A stretch of DNA of 64,000 nucleotides from Actinopolyspora saharensis (GTDB lineage: Bacteria > Actinomycetota > Actinomycetes > Mycobacteriales > Pseudonocardiaceae). Each line of letters starts with the position of its first letter. Position 1 is the stretch's first letter. Location of the stretch: assembly GCF_900100925.1 (NCBI RefSeq), contig NZ_FNKO01000002.1, forward strand, positions 806,001 to 870,000, read 5' to 3'. The position numbers were made by a program, and so were the translations under genes. Shown one piece after another: positions 26,113 through 34,600 of this stretch. The notes beneath the pieces were generated by a model, which was given only the letters and a program-made list of their open reading frames with translations, was not told the origin of the DNA and searched no databases.

Positions 26113-26483
26113 CTCTCCAGGGCCACGGGAGGTTCAGCTCCGCGACCACCCGGACCTGCCGCCGCACCGAACTCCGGCCAGGAACTCCCAAGCAAGGGGC
26201 TCACTCCGACGCAAGCGCTCTGAGCCTACACAGCTCGACCGACCGTGGGGATCCGCCACGCAACCACCCACGCCAGCCGACTCCCCGGAAAACCTTCCAC
26301 CCCAACGCAGGTGCTCTGAGCCTACGCAGCCGGCACCGCCGCGGGTTCTCAGTCGAGTGCCCGGCGAGGACAGCCTCGACGTTGTGTAGGTCGCTACCCG
26401 ATGTCGAGGATCCCGCAGCCGGGCGCCGACTGAGGTTCCGCCACGCAACCACCCACGACAGCCGCCCCGCCGAGGTAGTCCTA
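26113..26483. repeat. Degenerate intergenic repeat modules; no gene in this 371-base gap
   Basis: Two modules recur. Module 1, a GAGGTTCCGCCACGCAACCA-like core, lies at 26129-26151 (degenerate), 26247-26269 and 26432-26454. Module 2, CTCTGAGCCTAC-A/G-CAGC, lies at 26218-26234 and 26314-26330. The last copy, with its upstream CTACCCGATGTCG (26394-26406), recurs at 58766-58828. The array lies between the small gene and mogA. No reading frame is convincing. It looks like a dispersed non-coding element family. Confidence 0.6.
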
Positions 26484-27089
26484 CTAGATTTCGTCGATCC
26501 CGGAAAGCTGCTCGATCACATGCGTCACCAGCGGCGTGAGGGTGGCCATGCCGTCCCTGATGGCGGCACGGGATCCGGCCAGGTTGACGACCAGGGTACT
26601 GCCGGAAACACCGACGAGGCCGCGGGAAACCCCGGCGTCGACGGCGCCGGCGGCCAGGCCGGACGCCCGCAGCGCCTCCGCTATTCCCGGAACCGGACGG
26701 TCCAGCACACCGGAGGTCGCGTCCGGCGTGACGTCGCGGGGCGAAACGCCGGTCCCGCCGACCGTGATCACCATGTCGACACCGCCGATGACGGCCGTGT
26801 TCAACGCGTTCCTGATCTCCACTGCCTCCCCGGCGACGGCGACGTTGCCGTCGACGATGAAGCCCGCCTCCTCCAACAGTTCGGTCACCAGCGGACCGGT
26901 GGTGTCCTCTTGCTCGCTCTGCGCGACCCGGTCGTCGACCACGACCACCAGAGCCCGCCCCAACCGCTGCGCGTTGCGTTCCATGCCGGTCACCGTAGCG
27001 TTCAACGAGCCGATGTCCGGATCCAGTGGCTCGGAGAAGCTGACATCGCGCAGTGGGTGATCGACGACGCGGTTACCTCGACCGTCCAT
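26484..27089 (-). CDS. MogA/MoaB-type molybdopterin adenylyltransferase
   Basis: The 201-residue protein has the MogA/MoaB fold (about residues 35-190), with a VVVDDRVAQ strand, VDMVITVGGTGVSPRDVTPDA (the adenylation loop) and VPGIAEALR. Its role is adenylating molybdopterin before Mo insertion, though MoaB-type copies next to HtrA genes may serve other roles. ATG 27089 is chosen because it follows GGAG on the minus strand; ATG 26985 would lose a 35-residue lead. The downstream position relative to htrA mirrors mycobacterial pepD-moaB2. Confidence 0.85.
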   Translation of the reverse strand: MDGRGNRVVDHPLRDVSFSEPLDPDIGSLNATVTGMERNAQRLGRALVVVVDDRVAQSEQEDTTGPLVTELLEEAGFIVDGNVAVAGEAVEIRNALNTAVIGGVDMVITVGGTGVSPRDVTPDATSGVLDRPVPGIAEALRASGLAAGAVDAGVSRGLVGVSGSTLVVNLAGSRAAIRDGMATLTPLVTHVIEQLSGIDEI

Positions 27090-27287
27090 GTGTTGTCTCC
27101 TGCTCGTCGTGCGTTCCACGGGCTTTCCGCGTCCCCCGACCACGTGCGTCCCGTCCCGTGCTTCCCTGCTCACACGTCCCTGGCGGGGAGGTTCCCGCAC
27201 CGCACCTCGGTGAGCGGGGCGTGGATACGGCTCGGCCCGCACACGCACTGCCCGACTCGCCTCGTTCGGCGAGTTGAAGGACCTGGG

Positions 27288-29066
27288 TCACTGCTCCTGA
27301 CCGGTGAGCGTCGCCTGCACGGTGTGCTCGTTGTTGCCCTGCCTGTCGGTTACGGTCAGTGTGACCTTCGTTCCCGGAGCGTAGGACCTGATTGCCGCGA
27401 CCAGTTCGTCACCGCTGGTGATGGTCCGGTCGTTGACCTTGGTGATGACGTCGCCCTTCTCGATACCGGCCTCGGCAGCGGGCCCGCCGGAAGGCACGTC
27501 GACTATCAGCGCACCGGAAGAGGCACGCCCGGTGATGTCGACCGTAACGCCGAGGGTGGTCTTGGAGGCGGTTCCGTCCTCGATGAGCTGCTTGCCGATC
27601 CGCTTGGCCTGATCGACCGGGATGGCGAACCCGAGGCCGACCGAACCGGCCTGGCCGGTTCCCGATCCGGGACTGTAGATCGCCGAGTTGATGCCGATCA
27701 CCTGGCCGTCCATGTTGACCAGCGGGCCGCCGGAGTTGCCCGGGTTGATGGCCGCGTCGGTCTGCAGGGCGTTGAGCACCGTGGACTGGCTTCCGCTCTC
27801 CCCACCGGCCCGGACCGGGCGGTCCGTGGCGCTGATGATTCCGCTGGTGACGGTCCCGGAGAGCCCGTAGGGCGAACCGATGGCCACCGCTCCCGAACCG
27901 ACCTCGACGTCGTCGGAACGACCCAGCGTCGCCGGGGTGAGCCCCTCGGCGTCGGCCTTCACCACGGCCAGATCGGCCCACGGGGCGGTGCCGACCACTC
28001 GCAGCTGCTTCGAGCTGCCGTCGTTGAACCGGGCGACGAGGCCTCCGCCTCTGCCTCCGGCCGTGGCCACGTGGTTGTTGGTGAGGATGTAGCCGTCCTC
28101 GCTGATCACGATCCCCGAACCCGAACCGGAGGAAGAGGAGGAGCCGCCCGCACCTCCTGCCTGGATCTGCACCACGCTCGGCAGCACGCTGTTCGCCACG
28201 GCCTGCGCCGAGCCCGGCTCGGCCGTGCCGGTGCTGGAAGCGGGCTTCGGTTGGTCGAAGGAGGTGACCGGGGAGGAACCGTCGGTGAGCTGGTTGACGG
28301 CGTAGCTGCCGACACCACCACCGATCAGGCCGACCACGGCCGCGAGGGCGGTCACGCCCGTCACGAACTTGCCGCGTCCGCTGCCGCGCCCGCCCCGCTG
28401 GTTCGGCGGTACCGGCTCGTGCTGCACCGCGGCCATCCCCTGGTACTGGTACGCCGCGTACTGCCCCTGCTGGTGCGGGTCCTGGGGCTGCTGCCCCTGC
28501 GGGTGGGTGCCGTACTGCGCGGCTCCCTGCGGCATCTGCTGGGTGGTGGGATAACCCTGCTGCCCCGGGGAGTGCCCGGGATGCTGCGCTCCGGGCTGTG
28601 GCCCGGCCTGCTCACCGGGGTGCTGCTGCCACGCGGGCGGCTGCCCCACGCCGTACGGTTGCTGGGGCTGCTGGGGCTGTTGGGGTTGCTGCGGAGCGTA
28701 GGGCGAGCGGGACCACGCGTCCCCCGCGGTGGCCCACTGCCCCCCACCGGACTCCGGGGTACCCCCCGGCTGCTGTTCCGGAGCCCGTTGCTCCCCCTGC
28801 GGGTGCTGCTGGGGTGTTCCGCCGAGATCCCGCGTTTCGTCCGCGGAGTCCTGCGGCCCGGAGCTGGGGGAACTCGTGTCCTGCCGTGCCGCTTCGGGGA
28901 ACTGCTGTTGCTCGTGTTGCTCGGTGGAACCGGAGGAGCCCTGCTCGGGAGGAACGGCACCAGTGGTGCCGCTCTCGCCCGCGGCTTCCCGCTGCGAGCC
29001 GTCGTCCCCCGGTGCTTGCGGCTCCTCCTGTCTTCTCTCGGAGAAACCGTTGTTCTGTTCGGTCAT
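27288..29066 (-). CDS. pepD: HtrA-like serine protease with PDZ domain (PepD type)
   Basis: The 592-residue membrane-anchored protease has a Pro/Gln/Gly-rich disordered cytoplasmic part (about residues 1-220), one membrane helix (VTALAAVVGLIGGGVGSYAV) and a trypsin-like domain with the triad His in ILTNNHVAT, Asp in APWADLAVV and Ser in NPGNSGGPLV. A C-terminal PDZ domain (about 485-585) follows. It degrades or refolds damaged proteins at the cell envelope. The MprA/MprB-like pair lies four to five genes away, as for mycobacterial PepD, which MprAB controls. ATG 29066 follows GGTGGAG; ATG 29084 is an alternative. Confidence 0.9.
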   Translation of the reverse strand: MTEQNNGFSERRQEEPQAPGDDGSQREAAGESGTTGAVPPEQGSSGSTEQHEQQQFPEAARQDTSSPSSGPQDSADETRDLGGTPQQHPQGEQRAPEQQPGGTPESGGGQWATAGDAWSRSPYAPQQPQQPQQPQQPYGVGQPPAWQQHPGEQAGPQPGAQHPGHSPGQQGYPTTQQMPQGAAQYGTHPQGQQPQDPHQQGQYAAYQYQGMAAVQHEPVPPNQRGGRGSGRGKFVTGVTALAAVVGLIGGGVGSYAVNQLTDGSSPVTSFDQPKPASSTGTAEPGSAQAVANSVLPSVVQIQAGGAGGSSSSSGSGSGIVISEDGYILTNNHVATAGGRGGGLVARFNDGSSKQLRVVGTAPWADLAVVKADAEGLTPATLGRSDDVEVGSGAVAIGSPYGLSGTVTSGIISATDRPVRAGGESGSQSTVLNALQTDAAINPGNSGGPLVNMDGQVIGINSAIYSPGSGTGQAGSVGLGFAIPVDQAKRIGKQLIEDGTASKTTLGVTVDITGRASSGALIVDVPSGGPAAEAGIEKGDVITKVNDRTITSGDELVAAIRSYAPGTKVTLTVTDRQGNNEHTVQATLTGQEQ

Positions 29067-29300
29067 GTCTCCACCCTGCGTCATGCGACTGAGAACCGCC
29101 TGAGATCAGACTGGGAGTCGAACGATGATTGTCCAAGGAGTCGTCTCCCCGGATTCGCGCGGGCGGTTCCGGGCGCCTCCGCCGGACCGGCACTCGGGCC
29201 TGGGGTGCCCGCACAGCGACGTCCGGCCGGGCCCGCGGCGGCACCGGCCGCGCGGGTGGACGTGACCGGTGCCGCTGCCGGGCCCGGTGCCCGCGAGAGA

Positions 29301-30407
29301 TCACACCTCCCGCAGGCGTTCGGCCACCTGCTCGGGGGTCACGTCGCTGACCCAGACGCCCATGCCCGACTCGGACCCGGCCAGGTACTTGAGCTTGTCC
29401 GCCGAACGGCGCACCGAGAACACGTTCAGGTGCAGCCAGGAGAGATCCCTGCCCGTGTTGACCGGTGCCTGGTTCCAGGCGGCTATGTACGGCAGCGGAC
29501 TGTCGTGGAGCCGGTCGAACCTGCCCAGCACGTCCAGGTACACGGCGGCGAAGTCGTCGCGTTCCTCGTCGGTGAGCTCGACCAGGTCGGGCACCTTCCG
29601 GTGCGGAGCCAGCATGACCTCCACCGGCCAGCGCGCGGCCGGGGGCACGAACGCGGTCCAGTGCTCGGAGTCGACGATCACTCGCCGGCCCCCGGAGCGC
29701 TCGGCGGCGAGCACGTCGCCGAACACGTCCCCGCCGTGCCGCTGCCGGTACTGCTCGGCGACACGCAGGTGCTGGGCGGTCTTCGGGGTGACGAAGGGGT
29801 AGGCGTAGATCTGCCCGTGCGGGTGGTGCAGGGTCACGCCGATCTCCTCGCCCCTGTTCTCGAAGCAGAAGACCTGCTCCACGCCCTCCTGCGCGGCGAG
29901 CTCCGCGGTCCGGTCCGCCCAGGCGTCCACCACGGTGCGCGCCTGCCGCTCGCTGAGTCGTGCGAAGGAGCCGCTGTGCTCGGAGGTGAAGCAGACCACC
30001 TCGCAGCGCCCTCGGGCGGGGGCGTGGGCCACCACCGCGTCCGTCGGCAGATCCGTCGGCAGGCCCGCGGAGGCCTCCGGGGAGTCCTCGCCGGGGAACC
30101 GGGTGAACGAGGGGAAGCGGTTCTCGAAGACCGCCACCTCGTAGTCGCTTTCCGGGATCTCGCTGAGCCTTCCGGGGGAACTGGGGCACAGCGGGCACAG
30201 GTCTGCCGGCGGCTTGTACGTGCGCGTCTGGCGGTGCGCCGCCATCGCGATCCACTCACCGCTCAGCGGGTCCCTGCGCATCTCCGAGGGGCCCGGCTGC
30301 GGGGGCAGCTCGCGGTCGTCCTCGGCCTGCCTCGGCGGCGCCGAGGGGTCCGTGTCGAAGTAGATGATTTCCCTGCCGTCGGCCAGTCGCCGCGCGGTCC
30401 GCCTCAC
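29301..30407 (-). CDS. galT: Galactose-1-phosphate uridylyltransferase
   Basis: The 368-residue HIT-superfamily protein transfers UMP between UDP-glucose and galactose 1-phosphate. Visible signatures are RRDPLSGEWIAMAAHRQTR, CPLCPSS (zinc-binding Cys pair), FENRFPSF, and the active-site HPHGQIYAYPF with the nucleophilic His. The later Zn-binding HWTAFVPPAARWP and HLNVFSVRR are also present. It starts with GTG that overlaps the DeoR stop (GTGA), so it is translationally coupled to its probable repressor. No galK is seen; UDP-glucose comes from GalU nearby. Confidence 0.95.
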   Translation of the reverse strand: MRRTARRLADGREIIYFDTDPSAPPRQAEDDRELPPQPGPSEMRRDPLSGEWIAMAAHRQTRTYKPPADLCPLCPSSPGRLSEIPESDYEVAVFENRFPSFTRFPGEDSPEASAGLPTDLPTDAVVAHAPARGRCEVVCFTSEHSGSFARLSERQARTVVDAWADRTAELAAQEGVEQVFCFENRGEEIGVTLHHPHGQIYAYPFVTPKTAQHLRVAEQYRQRHGGDVFGDVLAAERSGGRRVIVDSEHWTAFVPPAARWPVEVMLAPHRKVPDLVELTDEERDDFAAVYLDVLGRFDRLHDSPLPYIAAWNQAPVNTGRDLSWLHLNVFSVRRSADKLKYLAGSESGMGVWVSDVTPEQVAERLREV

Positions 30408-31243
30408 TTCTCGTCATCCTCCTTCGGATTCGTTTCCTCCGAGGAGCCGGTCGATGCGCCGTCGGCCGCGGCGACGGGTGCGATCGCGAGCTCGGAGACG
30501 TGTTCGTTCAGCGTGGCGCGGGCTTCTTCCGGAAGGCCGTCGTCGGTCACCAGCACGTCGGCTTCGTCGAGTCCGACGATGGTGGAGATGCCGACGGTGG
30601 ACCACTTGGCGTGGTCGGCCAGCACGACGAGGCGGTTGCCGGTGCGGGCCAGTGCGCGGTTGGTCTCGCTCTCGTCCAGGTTCGGGGTGGTGAATCCCGC
30701 CCTGGTGCTCATCCCGTGCACACCGAGGAAGACCACGTCCAGGTGCAGGGACTGCAGCGCGCGGACGGCCACCGGCCCGACGAGCGCGTCGGACGGGGTC
30801 CGGACCCCTCCGGTGAGGATCACCGTGCGGTCGGTGCGGCCGCGCTGCTGCAGCACGTCAGCGATCCGCACCGAGTTCGTCACCACGGTCAGGTCGGCGA
30901 CGTCGTCGAGGTGCCGCGCCAGGGTCCAGGTGGTCGTGCCCGCGGACAGCCCCAGGGCCGTTCCGGGGCGGATCATCTCGGCCGCGCGCAGGGCTATGGC
31001 CTTCTTCTCCGCGGGCTGGTAGACCGACTTGGCCTCGAATCCCGGTTCGTCCGTGCTGCGGTCGAGCACCGAGGTGGCTCCGCCGTAGACCTTCTCGACC
31101 TCCCCGCGGGCGGCCAGCGTGTCGAGGTCTCTGCGGATGGTCATGTCCGACACGCCCAACCGCTGAACCAGGTCGCTCACCTGCACAGCACCTGTGCGGC
31201 GCACTTCGTCCAGTATCATGTCCTGGCGCTGACGTGCCAGCAT
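30404..31243 (-). CDS. DeoR/GlpR family transcriptional regulator
   Basis: The 279-residue regulator has an N-terminal winged helix (RQRQDMILDEVRRTGAVQVSDLVQRLGVSDMTIRRDLDTLAARG) and a DeoR-C sugar-phosphate sensor domain (ALGLSAGTTTWTLARHL, GGVRTPSDALVGPVAVRAL). It probably represses galT in the absence of a sugar phosphate such as galactose 1-phosphate. ATG 31243 follows GGAGAG. The A/C-rich tract at 31389-31430 is a candidate operator. It forms a two-gene insertion between the mprB and pepD genes in an otherwise conserved order. Confidence 0.9.
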   Translation of the reverse strand: MLARQRQDMILDEVRRTGAVQVSDLVQRLGVSDMTIRRDLDTLAARGEVEKVYGGATSVLDRSTDEPGFEAKSVYQPAEKKAIALRAAEMIRPGTALGLSAGTTTWTLARHLDDVADLTVVTNSVRIADVLQQRGRTDRTVILTGGVRTPSDALVGPVAVRALQSLHLDVVFLGVHGMSTRAGFTTPNLDESETNRALARTGNRLVVLADHAKWSTVGISTIVGLDEADVLVTDDGLPEEARATLNEHVSELAIAPVAAADGASTGSSEETNPKEDDEK

Positions 31244-31388
31244 CGTCTCTCCAACCCACCGGGTGCGCCGGGTTCCGCGAGTCCTGCGGTGCGCACCGGA
31301 CGGCGGCAGCCCTCGAACCGCGAAGGCACCGGCCTCCACGCGTCCCGGCGAGGCTGTTCAACGCCACCGAGCCGGCCCGGTCACCCAC

Positions 31389-31430
31389 AAGTCCACACAA
31401 AAACAACACAAAGCAACAACATCCTACAAG
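31389..31430 (-). promoter_or_regulatory. A/C-rich tract upstream of the DeoR gene, candidate operator
   Basis: The 248-base gap before the DeoR gene contains an A/C-rich stretch with repeated ACAAA/ACAACA units, an unusual composition here. DeoR-type regulators bind direct repeats of such TTTGTG/ACAAA motifs. It lies about 150 bases upstream of the start. No clear -35/-10 pair was found. The rest of the gap shows nothing else. Confidence 0.35.
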
Positions 31431-31491
31431 ACTGCGCGTCGAAACCAAGCGCGTCGGCTCCAACACGACACCGCCGCTCGGCGCGGCCCGC

Positions 31492-32934
31492 TCAACCGCT
31501 CTCGGCCGGGGCGCTCGGGCGGCCGGGCAGGTACATCGAGAGCAACGTCCCCCCTTCGGGGGCGTCCCCCACGCGCACGCTGCCCCCGTGTCGCTCGGCG
31601 ACCTGCTTGACGATCGCCAGGCCGAGCCCCGAACCGCGCAGCGGGCGGGCCTCGGTGGAGCGGTAGAAGCGCTCGAACACGTGCGGCCGGTCCTCCTCCG
31701 GGATCCCCGGACCGCTGTCGGCCACCTCCAGCACGGCGAACCCGGCGTCGTGCTGACGCGACTCCACCCGGACGGTCCCCCCGGACGGACTCCACTTGGC
31801 CGCGTTGTCCAGCAGGTTCAGCACGGCCCGCTCGAGCGCCGTGGCGTCGCCGAGCAGCGTCCACGGCCGCAGCCGCACGTCGAACTCGATCTCGGAGGCG
31901 CGCCTCCGCGCCCTGCTCGAGGCCCGCTCGACGATGTCGACGAGCTCCACGGACTCGTGCACGGCGTTCGGCGCGTCCTCCCGCGCGAGCTCCACCAAGT
32001 CGCCCACCAGCGCGGAGAGCTCCGTGAGCTGGGCCTGCACGTCGTCCAACATCTCGGCGCGGTCCTCATCGGACAACCGGGGGGTGTCGGGCTTATCCGA
32101 GGCGATCAGCAGTTCGAGGTTCGTCCGCAGCGAGGTGAGCGGGGTGCGCAGCTCGTGCCCCGCGTCGGCCACCAGCCTGCGCTGCTGTTCCTGCGACTCG
32201 GCCAACGCGCCGAGCATCTTGTTGAAACTGGTGGTCAGGCGGGCCAGCTCGTCGTCACCGCTGACCGGGATCGGACGCAAGTCCCCCGTGCGTGCGACGC
32301 GCTCGGTCGCCGCGGTCAGCCGCTGCACCGGACGCAGCGCCGGACGCGCCACGGCGGTCCCCGCGGCGGCGGCCAGCAGGATCCCCGCACCGCCTATCAC
32401 CACCAGGACCACGCTCAGCTGCGCCAGGGTCGCCTTCGTCGGGGCCAGCGACTGCGACATGACCAGCGCCATGTCATCGCCGGCGGGCAGGGCGATCACC
32501 CTGTTGTTGGTGGACTCGTCGGTGCGCAACGACGAGGGGGACTCCCCCCTGGCCACGGCGAGTTCGGGCCGGCCCCACGGCGGCGCCTCGCCCGGACCGG
32601 TGACGGCCTTGCCGTCGGCGGAGACCAGGCAGATCCGCAGGTTGGCCGCGGCGTAGAAGGCGGCGGGGACCGACCTCAGGTTCGGCTCCAGCACCTGCGG
32701 ACCGGACACGGCCTGGCTCGCGCGTTCCTGCAGGTTCTGGTCCACCTGCTCGTAGAGGCTCTCCCGGACGGTCACGAAGGCCCCGATGGAGACCAGCGCG
32801 ACCGTTCCGGCCACGCAGATGGCCGCCAGCAGCGTCACCCTGCTGCGCAGTGAGACGCGCTGCCATCTGCCGCTCTTCCCGTCGGTGGACTGCGCCTCGA
32901 TCAGATCGGGCGGTGGTGGTGCCGGTGCTGTCAC
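31492..32934 (-). CDS. mprB: Membrane sensor histidine kinase, MprB-like
   Basis: The 480-residue sensor has an N-terminal membrane helix ([29 protein letters not shown]), an extracytoplasmic region of about 130 residues and a second helix ([23 protein letters not shown]). A HAMP linker, a HisKA domain ([14 protein letters not shown], His phosphorylated) and a HATPase domain ([27 protein letters not shown]) follow. It resembles MprB, which senses envelope stress in mycobacteria. GTG 32934 overlaps the stop of the regulator gene (GTGA), so the two are coupled. Confidence 0.88.
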   Translation of the reverse strand: MTAPAPPPPDLIEAQSTDGKSGRWQRVSLRSRVTLLAAICVAGTVALVSIGAFVTVRESLYEQVDQNLQERASQAVSGPQVLEPNLRSVPAAFYAAANLRICLVSADGKAVTGPGEAPPWGRPELAVARGESPSSLRTDESTNNRVIALPAGDDMALVMSQSLAPTKATLAQLSVVLVVIGGAGILLAAAAGTAVARPALRPVQRLTAATERVARTGDLRPIPVSGDDELARLTTSFNKMLGALAESQEQQRRLVADAGHELRTPLTSLRTNLELLIASDKPDTPRLSDEDRAEMLDDVQAQLTELSALVGDLVELAREDAPNAVHESVELVDIVERASSRARRRASEIEFDVRLRPWTLLGDATALERAVLNLLDNAAKWSPSGGTVRVESRQHDAGFAVLEVADSGPGIPEEDRPHVFERFYRSTEARPLRGSGLGLAIVKQVAERHGGSVRVGDAPEGGTLLSMYLPGRPSAPAESG

Positions 32935-33623
32935 GGCGGAGTCTCCCGAAGCACGTATCCGACTCCACGGACGGTGTGGATCAAACGCGGTTCGTTCGAG
33001 GCCTCGGTCTTGCGACGCAGATAGCCGATGTAGACCTCCAGCGCGTTGCCCGTGGTCGGGAAATCGTAGCCCCACACGTCCTCGAGCAGCCTGCTGCGCG
33101 TCAGCACCTGCTTCGGGTGGGCCATCAGCAGTTCCAGCAGCGCGAACTCGGTCCGCGTCAGGCTGATCCCGCGCTCACCCCGGCGCACTTCCCTGGTTCC
33201 CGGGTCCAGTTCCAGGTCGGAGAAGCGCAGCGGCTCCGGCTCCTCCGCCCCCGCTTCGGGGGGCGAGGCCCTGCGCAGCAGCGCCCGCATCCGAGCGAGC
33301 AGCTCCTCGAGCGCGAAGGGCTTGGGCAGGTAGTCGTCGGCTCCCGCGTCCAGCCCGGCGACCCGGTCGGAAACGGCCTCCCGCGCGGTGAGCACCAGGA
33401 TCGGCAGGTCGTCCCCGGTGCCGCGGAGCCTGCGCGCGACCTCCAAACCGTCCACCTTGGGCATCATGACGTCGAGAACCATCGCATCCGGGCGTGCCGC
33501 GGCGAGCGAGTCGAGGGCCTGCTGACCGTCCGAGGCCAGCTCGACCTGGTAACCGTTGAACTCCAGGGACCTCCGCAGGGACTCCCGCACGGCACGGTCG
33601 TCGTCGACGACGAGAATGCGCAT
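32931..33623 (-). CDS. mprA: OmpR-family response regulator, MprA-like
   Basis: The 230-residue regulator has a receiver domain (MRILVVDDD acidic pocket; phospho-acceptor Asp in [12 protein letters not shown]; Thr in LTAREA; Lys in [10 protein letters not shown]). A C-terminal winged helix follows ([45 protein letters not shown]). It pairs with the kinase encoded by the next gene. By synteny with mycobacterial mprAB it probably controls the pepD-like gene and stress functions. ATG 33623 is preceded by GGGGG. Confidence 0.9.
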   Translation of the reverse strand: MRILVVDDDRAVRESLRRSLEFNGYQVELASDGQQALDSLAAARPDAMVLDVMMPKVDGLEVARRLRGTGDDLPILVLTAREAVSDRVAGLDAGADDYLPKPFALEELLARMRALLRRASPPEAGAEEPEPLRFSDLELDPGTREVRRGERGISLTRTEFALLELLMAHPKQVLTRSRLLEDVWGYDFPTTGNALEVYIGYLRRKTEASNEPRLIHTVRGVGYVLRETPP

Positions 33624-33809
33624 GTCCCCCAGTCTTACCCGAACCCCTGAGAACAGACTGAGAAGCGGGGCCATGTCACCGGCGTGTCGGAGATTCCATG
33701 ACCGGGGTCACACTCGCCCGAGAAGTCCTCGCCACGCGGACCGGCGGAGGAGTCCGCGGGGTCATTCACGTCTCGGCCCACTGGGAAGACCCCCCGCACG
33801 CACGGCAGG

Positions 33810-34496
33810 ATGGCGAGGATGACAGCCGGACAACCACGGGGGGAGCACTCCCCGCAACCGACATCCGATCTCTACGACGTGATCAACCGACGTCGTGACG
33901 TGCGTTCCGAGTTCACCGGCGAGGAGATCCCGTCCGAGGTGCTCCGGCGGGTGCTCGGCGCCGCGCACAGCGCTCCCAGCGTGGGGCTCTCCCAGCCGTG
34001 GGACTTCGTGCTCGTCCGCGACGAGGCCACTCGCCGGGCCTTCCGCGAGCACGTGCTCGCCGAGCGCAGCGTCTTCGCCGCCGAGCTGAGCGGGGAGCGC
34101 GCCGAGACCTTCTCCAAGATCAAGGTCGAGGGCATCGTGGAGTCCTCCATCGGGATCACGGTCACCTACGACCCCGAGCGCGGTTCCCCCGACGTGCTCG
34201 GACGTCACGCCATCGCCGACGCCGGGCTGTACTCCGTGTGCCTGGCCATCCAGAACCTGTGGCTGTCCGCCACCGCCGAGGGGCTCGGCGTGGGCTGGGT
34301 GAGCTTCTACCGGGAGGACTTCCTGCGCAGGCTGCTGGACATCCCCTCGGGGGTGCGACCGGTCGCCTGGCTGTGCCTCGGCCCGGTCGCGGAGCTAGCG
34401 CAGCAACCCGACCTGGAGCGGCACGGCTGGCGCAGCCGGCTGCAGTTGGACGATGTTGTGCACGACGGCAAGTACCGGCACGATTTCACCCGGTAG
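33810..34496 (+). CDS. bluB: 5,6-dimethylbenzimidazole synthase
   Basis: The 228-residue nitroreductase-fold flavoprotein matches BluB, which breaks down FMN to make the lower ligand of cobalamin. The opening YDVINRRRDVRSEFTGEEIP, the APSVGLSQPWDFVLV loop, a GLGVGWVSFY segment and the end LCLGPVAEL are BluB-like, rather than the shorter nitroreductases. ATG 33810 is used; ATG 33819 is an alternative with better spacing from AGGA. No other cobalamin gene is in the window, so it may be a stand-alone ligand supply. Confidence 0.82.
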   Translation: MARMTAGQPRGEHSPQPTSDLYDVINRRRDVRSEFTGEEIPSEVLRRVLGAAHSAPSVGLSQPWDFVLVRDEATRRAFREHVLAERSVFAAELSGERAETFSKIKVEGIVESSIGITVTYDPERGSPDVLGRHAIADAGLYSVCLAIQNLWLSATAEGLGVGWVSFYREDFLRRLLDIPSGVRPVAWLCLGPVAELAQQPDLERHGWRSRLQLDDVVHDGKYRHDFTR

Positions 34497-34600
34497 CCTG
34501 ATGCGCGAAGGTCGCGTAATCGACGCGGACTCCCCGGGGACCGAGCCGCTGCGGCTCGGCCGGACCCGGTGACTTCGCGATCTCGGAGTGCGAGGACGCC

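Noticed and set aside
25167..31022. 1,951-codon plus-strand open frame
   Set aside because: It runs antisense to HtrA, GalT, MogA and DeoR genes, all with clear motifs; no domain is seen in its translation.
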